Source: Acidobacteriota bacterium (GTDB lineage: Bacteria; Acidobacteriota; Terriglobia; Terriglobales; Acidobacteriaceae). Taken from it: a stretch of 64,000 nucleotides of DNA. Position 1 is the first letter of the stretch. Every line of letters starts with the position of its first letter. Under the pieces are notes generated by a model. It was given only the letters and a program-made list of their open reading frames with translations, did not search any database and was not told where the DNA came from. A program made the position numbers and the translations under genes. The DNA lies in the NCBI GenBank assembly GCA_016196065.1, contig JACPYL010000010.1, positions 744,001 to 808,000 of the forward strand, given 5' to 3'. This document shows positions 9,301 to 17,813 of this stretch, in pieces.

Positions 9301-11324
9301 GGAGTTGTTTGAAGTTCGTCCATCGTGGCGGATGGACGCCAGAAAAAAGGATCAGTATAACTTGCGGAAGTAAGTTTCCCATTGACATCTGTGTGCGATA
9401 TAGCCACCGCACCCGTACAATTATAGGCAGTCGATGTTGTAAGCGTTGTGGAACCGAACACGACTTGCGTTTGAGTGGGAAAGGCGCTGTTGCACCCACC
9501 GCTTCCGTAGGCATACGTGGTAGTCGTTCCGTTTGGGTCCTGGCTCGCGGCAACAGTACCGCTCAGGTTATATGTAATGTGCGAAGTTAGCGTATGTGAG
9601 CTATCAACGTACTTGATAATTGTCGTGAGATTCCCCCGGCATCTTGTGGCTGGCGCGCAAGTGACCGTATCGCCGGGAATTGTGAAATCGTCGTAGCTGT
9701 AGTCGGTTTGAGATTTCAGGTACGAATTGCCAGCGCCATCGTAGACATAAGCCTTCACGCTCGAAGGATGGTTGACGATCCCCCTCCCGAGAGTAGTGTC
9801 ATATGTAATCTGCGTTTCGCGGGTATAGGAAGAGGCTCCCCAGTCGTATTCGTCCGTTTTTATCACTCTGCTCCCATCGGAATTGTAGAACGTGTCAACG
9901 CGAGAGTATGGTCCACCGTTGAGACTTCGGAAAACCGTGACGCGAGTGAAGGTTTGCGATGCGGGTGGAGGCGAGCAAGTGTTTGGATCGATGGGGTCCG
10001 TGCCGTTGTAGCAAGTAATCACGGTTTCCAAAGGTGTGCCCGTGGCGGCGCCCTGATAGACGCGACGCTGTAGTTCGACCCCGTAGGAAAAGTCTACCTT
10101 CGTGACATTGCCGTCGTTGTCGGTTATCGAAGTCGTCGACAATTTCACTTTGTGTGAATTGTTCGGGTCATAGCTGGTAATCGCACGGCTGTAATGAACG
10201 GTCCCTGACTGCGTGCTGACACGGTCAAAACCCGACGTACTTCCGTCCGCGCAGACAACACCCTTGCCAGTATCGCCACCTGTGTAGTTGTAGGTGATGG
10301 TGCCACCTGTGGGAACGTGAACTTGGGTGATTCGGCCCGTATAGTTGCCACTCGTCGGGGTCGTCTTTTCGTAGGTGAACTGATAGTAGGTAGTGTCGGG
10401 CAACGTAATTCTGTCAATCAGAGTCTTGCTAGTGGCTGACTGGTCTGCGATCCCAGGACAAGCGAAAGCTGACTGAATAGTCTTGGTAGTGTAAGTAATC
10501 GTGACCTTCGCGGTAGCGCCGGAAGGAGCCGGGTACTGATAGTTCACTGCGGTCGGTGGAGGCCCACCAGTAACCGTGATGGGTTGAGTTCCGAGTGTGT
10601 CCGCGATGGAGTTGATCTGACCCTGGTTCGCACCTGTATTCACCGTGATTGTGTTGCCGTTCACGTCTGAGGTCGTGTATGTTCCGCTCCCGTTCACTCC
10701 ATTCGAGCCCGACTCGATGGAAGGTGGATGAACCACTTGCCCATTCGGATACGTCACGGTGGAGGGACCGTAGGTTGCCGTTATCGATATTCCTGAGCCA
10801 TCACTTGTAGTGCCCGTCGGGTGGTCGTACTTAGGCACCGCGCAATCAAGTTGATTGCCATCATAGACATAAACCGAACCGTACCCAAACGGGTGAGTGG
10901 TATTGTCGGGACTCTGGTAACCAGTGAAGGTACGCTTTGTATATTGGATTGGAACCCCGGGGTCGTCAGGATTGGGGCACTGCAACGGCGTTGTGAAATA
11001 GAAAATTGTCCCGATTGCCAACACTCCGGCGGGCTGCGCCGTCGAGAAGTTCACTCCCATATGCCAGTTGGCGTAGATATCCTGATACGTATACCAAGCA
11101 CCGTTATCTATCGGCAGGGATAGCGAGAATGGCATCCCTCGGCCACCTCTGGCGAAAACTGGCACACCGAAATGGAAGTTCAGATTCCCGTCATTGATGA
11201 GGTCTGGCCCGCCACTGAAACTATTGTATGCAGGGGTGCCGTTGCCGGTAACCTGCTGGGCTAGTCCTGCCGGAATCGCAATTGATAGTGCGGCGACTGC
11301 GAGAACAGCATAAATCGGCTTCAT
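6372..11324 (-). CDS. Secreted Rhs/YD-repeat protein with C-terminal HExxH domain
   Basis: A 1650-aa protein starting at ATG 11324 (GAGAGG upstream), with signal peptide MKPIYAVLAVAALSIAIPAG. After a spacer domain come many YD repeats (for example YDMLGRLTYE, YDALGRLVEQ). The repeat-associated core ends near residue 1416 (YDFLFREYNPQHGRWTSPDP, then RYAYVANGPL). The last 234 residues are a separate domain containing HELAH at 1604-1608, the zinc-metallopeptidase HExxH signature. By family knowledge the YD shell encloses the C-terminal domain, which in other Rhs proteins is a toxin. The signal peptide indicates Sec export rather than type VI secretion; no VgrG or PAAR domain is present. Protease activity is inferred from the motif alone. 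Confidence 0.85.
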   Translation of the reverse strand: MKPIYAVLAVAALSIAIPAGLAQQVTGNGTPAYNSFSGGPDLINDGNLNFHFGVPVFARGGRGMPFSLSLPIDNGAWYTYQDIYANWHMGVNFSTAQPAGVLAIGTIFYFTTPLQCPNPDDPGVPIQYTKRTFTGYQSPDNTTHPFGYGSVYVYDGNQLDCAVPKYDHPTGTTSDGSGISITATYGPSTVTYPNGQVVHPPSIESGSNGVNGSGTYTTSDVNGNTITVNTGANQGQINSIADTLGTQPITVTGGPPPTAVNYQYPAPSGATAKVTITYTTKTIQSAFACPGIADQSATSKTLIDRITLPDTTYYQFTYEKTTPTSGNYTGRITQVHVPTGGTITYNYTGGDTGKGVVCADGSTSGFDRVSTQSGTVHYSRAITSYDPNNSHKVKLSTTSITDNDGNVTKVDFSYGVELQRRVYQGAATGTPLETVITCYNGTDPIDPNTCSPPPASQTFTRVTVFRSLNGGPYSRVDTFYNSDGSRVIKTDEYDWGASSYTRETQITYDTTLGRGIVNHPSSVKAYVYDGAGNSYLKSQTDYSYDDFTIPGDTVTCAPATRCRGNLTTIIKYVDSSHTLTSHITYNLSGTVAASQDPNGTTTTYAYGSGGCNSAFPTQTQVVFGSTTLTTSTAYNCTGAVAISHTDVNGKLTSASYTDPFFWRPSATMDELQTTPTTYSYNAGATIIESAMNFNANRSTVDVRSTRDSFGRSVYGQKRQGYNSTYYDTVQQLYDTAGRPIKTSMAYQGTAGQSPSSGIYTQNTFDAMMRITRTQDAGGGVVNTSYLQNYVYREAAPAPAGSTESTKAKQSEYDGLGRLKSVCEITRDTQYGGACNQVGGGYSGYLTTYVYDTPPYINSLTVRQNTQPNGGTTQSRTYRYDMLGRLTYESNPETGANQYVYDSLTGDTNCGTVSSPGDAVKTIDNKGLVSCLTYDGLHRVLSVLYPNAPVSPITPAKKYVYESAVVNGTTMSLTEGRLAEAYTCTGSCTTKITDVGLSYTERGEIKDVYESTPHSSGYYHVSASYWEHGTLKSLSSPGLPTIYYGGADGSGLDGEGRVNKVTASAGNNPVSSVIYTTSGTSQPIGSLTSVTLGSGDSDAFGYDTLTGRLISYTFNMNSSVAKSGGLTWNANGTLGQIALTDNVNTANTQSCTYSHDDLGRISSANCSSNKWGQTFSYDPFGNVTKSATVGTTFLPTYDLTTNRFNTMPGCTPSYDLDGNLLNDCSHIYTWQADGAVATVDTVQLNYDALGRLVEQQRGSNYTEIVYTPGGAKLAMMNGATLRTGFISLPGGGTAVYSSAGLLYYRHTDWLGSSRLATSATTPTTVYADAEYAPYGEVYGASGSPDYNFTGQNQDTVASSSSGLYDFLFREYNPQHGRWTSPDPAGIGSISMGSPQSWNRYAYVANGPLHGADSLGLFRDRMELFGLGGGRGSNNDDPFAAITDASSASLALDFGAAFMSFENQQFQEQAGLTSPIQQGLNAYLTDIDGPGTSVGEFDLSKEMLNHYPAARGVSYILSGSNPCSDWLNNATSKMTGGISSSAQNVFDTTAIALSALSGQTAGGTTQGSLSAAIYLNPLGGFFQQGRGSFGGYASGSTPYGIVVLLHELAHKLNAIQSDGPALLGLGAHGNTGMSYANTGVVLLHCQSAINGD

Positions 11325-11346
11325 TGCTAGGGCCTCTCTCGGCAAA

Positions 11347-12150
11347 CTACTGGATGGAAAATAGGCTGTCCGATACGCCAGAATTGACCTGAACGCTTGC
11401 GACTGAAAAATCAAGCCCAAGGTTTCCCCCGACGTATCGCTGAATTCGGAATGGTACTTGCACGCCATTCACTGATTGGTACGCGGAAAAGTCGACTTCC
11501 ACCTGAAGACTGGGGTCTTCCCCATCTCCAGAGCTGATTTTGAAGACAAACGCTGTGGGGAGGAGTGATGCTGCATCCAGGTACATATCCATCGTGCTCA
11601 GTTGTTGGGTAAGGGCAGTTGCTTCCACCGTGGCGCCGACAATGTAGCGGTACGACCGGATATGCTGAACTGTTGTTCCATTGCGAGTCTCTTGCCCGAT
11701 GTAGGAGAAGATGAGGGACGAGTCTCCTGTGGCGCTTAAGACAGACAAGTGCGGGAAGAACCACACCGCGTTCACGAGACAGTTTTCCAGCCCCCAAGGA
11801 ATAAGGGAACCGTCTGGGGTGGTCAATTCTCCCCTGGCACCATCGGAAGCATCGTTGCGAATTTCGCTGCGGGGCCCATCGCTCAATGCCATATCAAACC
11901 GACTAGCGCCGGTTCCTTTTGCCGTCATCGTTGCAGAAGCCGTCTCAGTGAGAGATGCGACACTCCAGGCGGCTGTGCCATTCATCGTGACGTCGGAGAC
12001 GCTCGGACCTCCTAAGGCGATCAGTGACTGAGACACAAGGCTCACCGCCTGAGGATCGCTCAGAGGAGTCTGATTCTGACCAAACAGGAGGTTAGAATCA
12101 GCTAAAGTCAGAAGAGAAAAGAGGAGCGAGCACAGACCGCGAATAGACAT
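11347..12150 (-). CDS. Secreted LolA-like / hypothetical protein upstream of rhs
   Basis: A 267-aa exported protein with a signal peptide (SIRGLCSLLFSLLTLADSNLLFGQ). It is predicted to be beta-rich, in the style of acidobacterial proteins loosely resembling outer-membrane lipoprotein-sorting (LolA-like) folds: an N-terminal helix (AVSLVSQSLIALGG), then strands such as MDMYLDAASLLPTAFVF and VNGVQVPFRIQRY. ATG 12150 follows AGAGGGAAG; the GTG at 12171 is a weaker start. Its stop lies 22 bp before the rhs start, so the two genes are almost certainly one transcription unit. The function is not known; a role in export or surface presentation of the Rhs protein is inference from position. Confidence 0.7.
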   Translation of the reverse strand: MSIRGLCSLLFSLLTLADSNLLFGQNQTPLSDPQAVSLVSQSLIALGGPSVSDVTMNGTAAWSVASLTETASATMTAKGTGASRFDMALSDGPRSEIRNDASDGARGELTTPDGSLIPWGLENCLVNAVWFFPHLSVLSATGDSSLIFSYIGQETRNGTTVQHIRSYRYIVGATVEATALTQQLSTMDMYLDAASLLPTAFVFKISSGDGEDPSLQVEVDFSAYQSVNGVQVPFRIQRYVGGNLGLDFSVASVQVNSGVSDSLFSIQ

Positions 12151-12171
12151 GGATTCTTCCCTCTTTGACAC

Positions 12172-13117
12172 GAAATGATTAGCAACTACATGCTGCCCTT
12201 GGGCTAGGGCGTAATCTTCCCCGAGACGCTAGTCCCTGGCGCATGGGTCATCACTTCAAATTAGGGAAGAATCCCGGAGAGAAGTCTCAGAGAGACGAAG
12301 TGAAGCTAAATTTCCCGCTTCGGGATTGGATGGAGACAGTAAGACAAACGACAATCGAGTGTCAAGACAATAACAATGTGTCCGGAATTCGGACACTCGA
12401 ACCTCGGCGGTTACTGCCAGTTAGTCAGGGAGCTATTGCGTCCGTAACCAACTCGCGACCGCGCGTGGATCAAATCGGACGCATGTGCCGACACGGAATG
12501 ACGGGATACGTCCGGCCTTAGCTAACTTGAAGATAGTTATCCGCGAATCGGCAGTCACCTTCTGCCTTGCTGCCTCAAGTGCCCTTCACGCCAGCGCCGC
12601 GGTTATGACTGTATAAGTTCAGTGGGTTTTCGGATACGCATCTCGACACCGCCTCACCGGAATGGAGAGGACGGCCATACCGCAATTGACACAGCGACGA
12701 ACAGATGCCAGCAGTAGCAAGCGTAGAACTCTGCTTTGGGATGAGACTCAGGTGCTGCATCACTGTTTTCGATTCGCAACGCGGATAGATCACCATCTAC
12801 GATGGCCTTGCGCAATTCAGTAGCGATCCCAATTTCCTATCGACGGAGACTAGAGTGTCGTGCGTGGGTTCCTGGCCAGAGATGGAGCCGCAGGGCGTTC
12901 ATCGGTGTCATTCAGCTGCGTGGGGAATGCTTGTTGGCGAACGTATTCAAGCCAGTGAGTTCGGTCACCAATTGTTGTGACAATCCAAGGGTGTGACCGT
13001 CTGGGGCGGGCAAACAGGTTGCAAGACGGTTGCGGTCTGTTGGCGACAACAAAGGGGTCGCAGCGGGCAGACGGTCCGCAGCACTCTGCAGACCGTCGAC
13101 CGCCGTCAAGTACGGAC
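12172..13117. other. Long intergenic stretch without convincing gene
   Basis: Nearly 950 bp lie between two minus-strand genes. Small open frames on both strands have no family resemblance, no signal sequence and no good ribosome-binding site. The only structured element I see is the inverted repeat at 12378-12396. The stretch probably contains the promoter of the rhs operon and may hold decayed sequence. Confidence 0.5.
12378..12396. promoter_or_regulatory. Inverted repeat GTGTCCG-GAATT-CGGACAC upstream of rhs operon
   Basis: Two perfect 7-bp arms separated by 5 bp, about 230 bp upstream of the first gene of the rhs operon. The size and symmetry fit a dimeric regulator site. No -24/-12 or -35/-10 promoter could be placed with confidence. 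Confidence 0.4.
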
Positions 13118-14890
13118 CTACTCGACTCCTGCGAGAGCCGCGTTGAGGCCAACGATGTCGGCTCCTAGGTCTTTGCCATCGGTGCCCAGGTTTTTGTAGG
13201 GGCTGCCGTCCTGAAGTTGGTAGTTTCCGCCGTTGCCGTTATTACACTGGACGAAGTCGGCGTCGTCCATCGTGGGGTTGAAAAAGTTGCCTGTTGGCCA
13301 AGACGATTCGAGAATGTGCGACGGGGCGGCGAGCAGCGCGTTGTTGCTGAAAGTGTAGGAGGTAAAACAAGTGTTCAGTATGGTCAAGGGGGCGTCGCTG
13401 AAGGCACAGTTGGTGTCGCCTCCGCCACTGTTCCATACGGGATATTTACCGGTTGTTACGATGCTGTTGGTGAAGACGAAACCGTACATCTGGGGATTCG
13501 ACAATAGGTTTCCGACGGACAGGACGCCGCTTTTTGGGTCCGGGAAGCCGGTGATGTGGTCGATGGTAATCGTATTCAACGGATTCGACTGCCACTTGTT
13601 GGCAACCAGGAATAGCCTGCCCCGGGCGAAGTACTTCTGGCTGATGTCATCCATAACCACGTCGTGAATACTGAAGCGGGTTCCAAGAAGGGCATCTCCT
13701 CCACCGTTGCCGTCGCCGGACAGCACGGTTTCCATTTCGATCCCTCCTCCGGCATGAAAGATGTGCGTGTATCGGATAGTGACATCGGTGACCTGGCAGG
13801 TGGGACAGACGTTCCGGCCAGATTTGGTGTGCTGGTTCTTGGGGGTCAAGAGTATTGCATAGCCGGTTTCTCCGAAACCTCCCCAGGTGTTTTCGACCAG
13901 ATTGTTTTCAATGAGCACCCTGACTGCATTCTTGAACTCCAAGGCATGCCTGATGATGAACGGATTCCCTCCGTCCCCGCCCTGGTACGGGACGTTGCCT
14001 TTCATCCACTGCCACGGTTTGAAGAAGTGATTGAAACGGATAGTGATGTCGGTAGGAGTGGTAGTCGCGGCGGCTCCTCCGAACAAGATCGATTGGGCGG
14101 AGGATTCGAGGAAGTTGTTCTCGATTTTGTAAGAACCGTCCTGGTAGTTTCCGGTGCCTCCACTGATGGCGTGGGCTTCCATACAATTACCGACACGAGA
14201 CGTGCAGTGAAAGTCGCTGAAGTAGGAACCTATCACGGCAACGTTGCTCGTGCCGGACAGGTTGAAACCATCCTGGGTTTCGTCTTGCGCGGTGCCATGC
14301 AACCAGCTGCGGTCGAGAATGATGTGGTCAGCCGTACCTCCGCGGTCAACCGCTACCAAGGTCATGGATCCCTTACTGCCTGCTTGGCGCGTCAGTTCCA
14401 GTCCGAGCAGGCGATAGTGATTGGCTCCATTCATGAAGATCACGGGACCGACTACACCGGGGACGACGAGCTTGGCGAGCACATTCTGCGGATTGTTGCA
14501 GGAGTACTGCGGACGCCCGGGGAGGGACGCTACTCCGGCGTAACAGGGTGTGAGGCGATGGCCGTCTCCGGGCAGAGCGCTGTCAGGAGAACTGGTGCGG
14601 ACAATGATCCAGTGCTGGTCATCGCATTTCACGGCGGGGAATCGGAATTTTCCCGTGAAAGTTGCACCAGCTTGGATTTGTATCGTGTTACCGCATTGCA
14701 CACTATTCAACGCGGCCTGCAGGTCCTCTCCGGCATTTACGGTGATGATGGAGCCGGGAGCGGGAGTGTCTGCCATTGAACTGGCAACGGTCGTGATGGG
14801 CAATTGGGCTGGGCCATCGTAACTCTGAGCGAACAGGCACACGGACAGAATCGGACCTACTAACAGGAAGAACACTGAGCGGTGGGACAT
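13118..14890 (-). CDS. Secreted right-handed parallel beta-helix protein (pectate-lyase-like fold)
   Basis: A 590-aa protein starting at ATG 14890 with AGGAGG 7 nt upstream; the open frame to 15199 has no such site. Signal peptide MSHRSVFFLLVGPILSVCLFA. The next segment (ITVNAGEDLQAALNSVQCGN) is typical of the entry strand of pectate-lyase/polygalacturonase-like helices. It is followed by repeated short strands ending in Asn turns (HIILDRSWLHG, IRFNHFFKPW, VLIENNLVENTWGG, FVFTNSIVTTG). No catalytic set can be assigned with confidence, so lyase activity is not claimed; carbohydrate binding or cleavage is the likely role. It is divergent from the lipase-like gene at 15227. Confidence 0.75.
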   Translation of the reverse strand: MSHRSVFFLLVGPILSVCLFAQSYDGPAQLPITTVASSMADTPAPGSIITVNAGEDLQAALNSVQCGNTIQIQAGATFTGKFRFPAVKCDDQHWIIVRTSSPDSALPGDGHRLTPCYAGVASLPGRPQYSCNNPQNVLAKLVVPGVVGPVIFMNGANHYRLLGLELTRQAGSKGSMTLVAVDRGGTADHIILDRSWLHGTAQDETQDGFNLSGTSNVAVIGSYFSDFHCTSRVGNCMEAHAISGGTGNYQDGSYKIENNFLESSAQSILFGGAAATTTPTDITIRFNHFFKPWQWMKGNVPYQGGDGGNPFIIRHALEFKNAVRVLIENNLVENTWGGFGETGYAILLTPKNQHTKSGRNVCPTCQVTDVTIRYTHIFHAGGGIEMETVLSGDGNGGGDALLGTRFSIHDVVMDDISQKYFARGRLFLVANKWQSNPLNTITIDHITGFPDPKSGVLSVGNLLSNPQMYGFVFTNSIVTTGKYPVWNSGGGDTNCAFSDAPLTILNTCFTSYTFSNNALLAAPSHILESSWPTGNFFNPTMDDADFVQCNNGNGGNYQLQDGSPYKNLGTDGKDLGADIVGLNAALAGVE

Positions 14891-15226
14891 GAGAAACCTC
14901 CTGAGGTAACACGCCGGGAGAAGGCCGACATCATATCCCCGAGTGAGGCATCCGTAAAGCGGGATCTTACCCGTGGGGGAGGGATTTTGCCGTCTGTATA
15001 CACTACCCCATCCGCTTAACATGGTCGGATGTGGCAACGGGAAGAAATGGCTCCTGCCCATTTTTGGGGTTTCAAGGAAATTGTTGTTGCGGTAAGCAGC
15101 GCCTGTTAGATGACAATCCACGGGCGTCCTCATCAAGAGTATTCCGAAGCAGCTGGCGATCTCCGTACCGCTATAGGCAATACAGCTACCGGGCATCACA
15201 AGGTGGTACCATTTCGCTGACGCATC
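14891..15226. other. Divergent intergenic region
   Basis: About 335 bp between divergent genes. It must carry the promoters of both, but no clear -35/-10 pair, hairpin or small gene stands out. Confidence 0.4.
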
Positions 15227-16453
15227 ATGACGACGCGTGTTTGGTTACGGTCAGGGAATGGTGCCGCCCGAAAATCTCTCGCGACGGTTGGGGCCCTTTC
15301 ATTCATTTTCGCTGCCATAGCAGGCCATCCAAAATTTACAGAAGCTGAGGCCGCTGCGCCCGGCAAGAAATACCGTGTATCCCAGACTCTCCCTCTGACC
15401 AGCTTCTATGCCACTCCACATCCGCTGCCAGCGGGTACACCCGGCATACTGATCCGTTCGGAATCCACCGATCAATACCAACTTCCGTTTGAGTTGTCGG
15501 CATTCAGGATCCTCTATCATTCCCGAACCGCAAACGGAGAAGATGTCCCTGTCTCGGGAGTGGTGCTGATTCCCGGTGGGAACCCACCCAAGGGGGGATG
15601 GCCTGTGATTGCCTGGGCGCACGAGTTTCGGGGAACTGGGCGACAGTGCGCTCCTTCGTTGTTAAAGAATCTTGGCGTGGGGCCGCGCATCGCGATGTAT
15701 GCCAATCTCGGATATGCAGTGGTAGCGACAGACTATTCCGGGTTGGGCGTTGATTCCGGCAAGGTGGAGCTGGACATGCAATCGAACGCATTGGACGTCA
15801 TCTACTCCATTCCGGCGGCGCGTGCGGCGGCACCACAAATCGGGCCTAAATGGATCGCTTTGGGATCTTTCCAGGGGGCACTGGCTGCGGTCGCGATCGC
15901 GGAGAGTGAGGTACGCGATCCGAATTATCTGGGTAGCATCGCCACCTCGGGCTTGGCGGATGCACAATCGACCTATCGGCGCTTCGCTCTGACTTCTTCC
16001 ATTCCCATGTTGCTCGACGTAGCGTCGACGATCAAAGCGCGTAATCCGGAGTTTCACTTAAGCGACATGCTGAACGACATGGCACTCCCAGCTTACCAAC
16101 AGGCCGCGCAGACCTGCGGAGGGGATACCGACCCGGCAGCGTTCACCAGCGAAATGCTCAACCCGGACTGGGAGAACAAGAAGTTCGTAAAGGAATTTTT
16201 CAGCAGGAACACTCCCGGTCTACGTACCTCCCACAGCCCGCTCCTGGTTATCAGTGGAGAGGCAGACCCTGTGATTCCGGGTGACATGTCAAGAGCAACC
16301 GTCGCCCGGATGTGCAAACAAGGCGACAGAATTCTCTTTTTGAAGTATCCGAATCTGGATGCCAGCGGCGCGATGGGAACTTCGACGTCAGACCAGATTA
16401 GTTGGATCAAGGCACGATTTGCGGGCGATGCCGCGCCTCGTAATTGTCCTTAA
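15227..16453 (+). CDS. Secretory-lipase-like alpha/beta hydrolase homologue lacking catalytic Ser and His
   Basis: A 408-aa exported protein with a hydrophobic segment at residues 18-33 and homology in style to secretory lipases (LIP family): GGWPVIAWAHEFRGTGRQCA, YAVVATDYSGLG, VISGEADPVIP. In active members the nucleophile elbow reads GHSQGG; here it reads GSFQGA, so Phe occupies the Ser position. The His normally in YPGxDH is Ala here (YPNLDASGA). The Asp in GEADPVIP remains. The fold therefore seems intact but hydrolysis is unlikely, so a binding role or decay is inferred. The start ATG 15227 has no good ribosome-binding site. It converges on the oxidase operon. Confidence 0.72.
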   Translation: MTTRVWLRSGNGAARKSLATVGALSFIFAAIAGHPKFTEAEAAAPGKKYRVSQTLPLTSFYATPHPLPAGTPGILIRSESTDQYQLPFELSAFRILYHSRTANGEDVPVSGVVLIPGGNPPKGGWPVIAWAHEFRGTGRQCAPSLLKNLGVGPRIAMYANLGYAVVATDYSGLGVDSGKVELDMQSNALDVIYSIPAARAAAPQIGPKWIALGSFQGALAAVAIAESEVRDPNYLGSIATSGLADAQSTYRRFALTSSIPMLLDVASTIKARNPEFHLSDMLNDMALPAYQQAAQTCGGDTDPAAFTSEMLNPDWENKKFVKEFFSRNTPGLRTSHSPLLVISGEADPVIPGDMSRATVARMCKQGDRILFLKYPNLDASGAMGTSTSDQISWIKARFAGDAAPRNCP

Positions 16454-16492
16454 AGCAGATCCCAAAGTCCGACCGCAGAGGCAGGGCTGCGG

Positions 16493-16828
16493 CTAGCCAG
16501 TCCCATCAGAATCAGGCGTGTCGTCAGCCTGTCGGAACTGATTGCGTTTGCGATGAACGATAAAGATCATGCAGACCGACATGAACGTAGGGGGGACGAT
16601 AAGAATCAGAATCCCGCTTCGCAAAGCCTGAATCATTCGAGCACCGGCCGAGGCGGCCTGCGTATAGCACAGGGAGCAGCTCTGGGAGAAGGCCGGGGAG
16701 GGAGTGGCGAGCATGGCCACTCCAATAACGACTATGCCAATCCACAGCGACGGCTTCCGGAGCTTGAATTGCATTCTTAGCATCTTCCCAGAGTTCCTGA
16801 TATCTGCCTCGTGCTGGCTGCTTTTCAC
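16493..16828 (-). CDS. Small membrane protein with CxxC motif at end of oxidase operon
   Basis: A 111-aa protein with a possible export segment (residues 28-48), the motif CSLCYTQAAS (Cys51, Cys54) and a second hydrophobic helix (about 68-92), ending in a charged tail. The GTG at 16828 overlaps the TGA of the preceding oxidase gene (GTGA), which suggests coupled translation; ATG 16783 or 16774 are alternatives that would give a cleaner signal peptide. Being the last gene of a cytochrome oxidase operon and carrying a Cys pair facing the periplasm, it could help metal or haem assembly. That is inference; I do not recognise a named family. Confidence 0.65.
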   Translation of the reverse strand: MKSSQHEADIRNSGKMLRMQFKLRKPSLWIGIVVIGVAMLATPSPAFSQSCSLCYTQAASAGARMIQALRSGILILIVPPTFMSVCMIFIVHRKRNQFRQADDTPDSDGTG

Positions 16829-17142
16829 TTTACGTTTGAGAAGGGCGCACCGGTCACCATCCGAGTGCTATCAGTCCATCCATATTGCAACCCCAACAGG
16901 ACAGAAATCGTAAAGGCCACAACGAAGAGCAAGAAGGCGCGCTTTTCTGACCAAAGATGCATAAAAAATAATACTGCCAGACCCGCCTCGATGCAGGCGA
17001 CGGCCATCATCCGCGTGAGCATCTGTGTGGTGCCGATGTTTTGGTAGGCGACGAGGAATTGCACGCCTGCGAGAGCGAGTAGGCAAACGTAGATGACCAT
17101 ATCTTTCCCGATTCCGTTACTCTTATGCTCTTCAGCTGTCAT
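16825..17142 (-). CDS. Cytochrome c oxidase subunit IV-like protein
   Basis: A 105-aa integral membrane protein with three hydrophobic helices (about 13-34, 40-60, 68-88). The second contains VLFFMHLWSEKR, the signature seen in prokaryotic oxidase subunit IV / CyoD-like proteins. It follows the second subunit III-like gene by 26 bp and overlaps the next gene by 4 bp, so it belongs to the same operon. It is presumed to stabilise the subunit I-III complex in the inner membrane and has no redox centre. Confidence 0.85.
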   Translation of the reverse strand: MTAEEHKSNGIGKDMVIYVCLLALAGVQFLVAYQNIGTTQMLTRMMAVACIEAGLAVLFFMHLWSEKRAFLLFVVAFTISVLLGLQYGWTDSTRMVTGAPFSNVK

Positions 17143-17168
17143 AGCATTCCGCTCCCCGGATTGTTGCC

Positions 17169-17789
17169 CTAGTGGCTGAGATTCAAAAGGTAAACCAGCG
17201 GTACTACGAACATCCAGACCAGATCCACGAAGTGCCAGTAGAGACCCAGTATCTCGATGTCATCGGCGTTATAGCGGCCGCCCTTGTAGCGCACACCAAC
17301 GACGAGCAGAGCGATGAGTCCGCAAGAAACGTGGGTGAGATGCAACCCCGTGATGCTGAAAAATGATGCCCCAAACAATCCCGTTCCCCAGGGATTCTTG
17401 AACAGGGTCATGCCTTCTCCAATCAGAGCGATCCACTCGCGAACATGCAGAACAGCGAAGACGAGGCCTAGAGCCGCGGTGATCATGGTCCAGCGGAACG
17501 CTCCCGACTTGTCTCCGGCACGCGCTGCGCGCAGCCCGGTGAGCATCGTCAAACTGCTGGTCAGGAGGACGAAGGTCATAATGGCGACATTCGTGATGCT
17601 GTGAAACGGTCTCGGCCAGTCAGGAGTGCCATTGCGCAAGAATCCATAGACGACAAGGCACGCAGCGAAGGTCATGGTGTCGGCAATAATAAACAGCCAC
17701 ATCGCCAGCTTCTTCGAAGGAATGGAAAATGCCGGTCCTATCGTCAGACCTGTCGAATGTGCTTCCATGGTCAAATCCGCTTGGCTCAC
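17169..17789 (-). CDS. Cytochrome c oxidase subunit III
   Basis: A 206-aa membrane protein of the heme-copper oxidase subunit III family. It has the N-terminal helix KLAMWLFIIADTMTFAACLV, the conserved second-half motif GLHLTHVSCGLIAL and the C-terminal YWHFVDLVWMFVVPLVYL. Five hydrophobic segments are visible. It has no cofactor by family knowledge and supports proton uptake and stability of subunit I. Together with the preceding gene it makes two subunit III-like proteins in one operon, 24 bp apart. Confidence 0.92.
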   Translation of the reverse strand: MSQADLTMEAHSTGLTIGPAFSIPSKKLAMWLFIIADTMTFAACLVVYGFLRNGTPDWPRPFHSITNVAIMTFVLLTSSLTMLTGLRAARAGDKSGAFRWTMITAALGLVFAVLHVREWIALIGEGMTLFKNPWGTGLFGASFFSITGLHLTHVSCGLIALLVVGVRYKGGRYNADDIEILGLYWHFVDLVWMFVVPLVYLLNLSH

Positions 17790-17813
17790 GGCGCCTCCTA
17801 GTGGTCGGGTCGG

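Noticed and set aside
6372-11324. Type VI secretion Rhs effector
   Set aside because: The protein has a Sec signal peptide and no PAAR or VgrG domain or neighbour.
12140-12200. Sigma54 promoter before the rhs operon
   Set aside because: GGGCAG and TTGC are present on the minus strand but their spacing is 2 bp too long for a -24/-12 element.
12243-12521. 92-aa frame in the gap between the rhs operon and the beta-helix gene
   Set aside because: No hydrophobic segment, motif or good ribosome site; it contains the inverted repeat at 12378-12396.
13664-14779. 371-aa open frame on the plus strand opposite the beta-helix gene
   Set aside because: No family features and low complexity. The minus-strand gene has a signal peptide, ribosome site and repeat pattern, so this is an antisense shadow.
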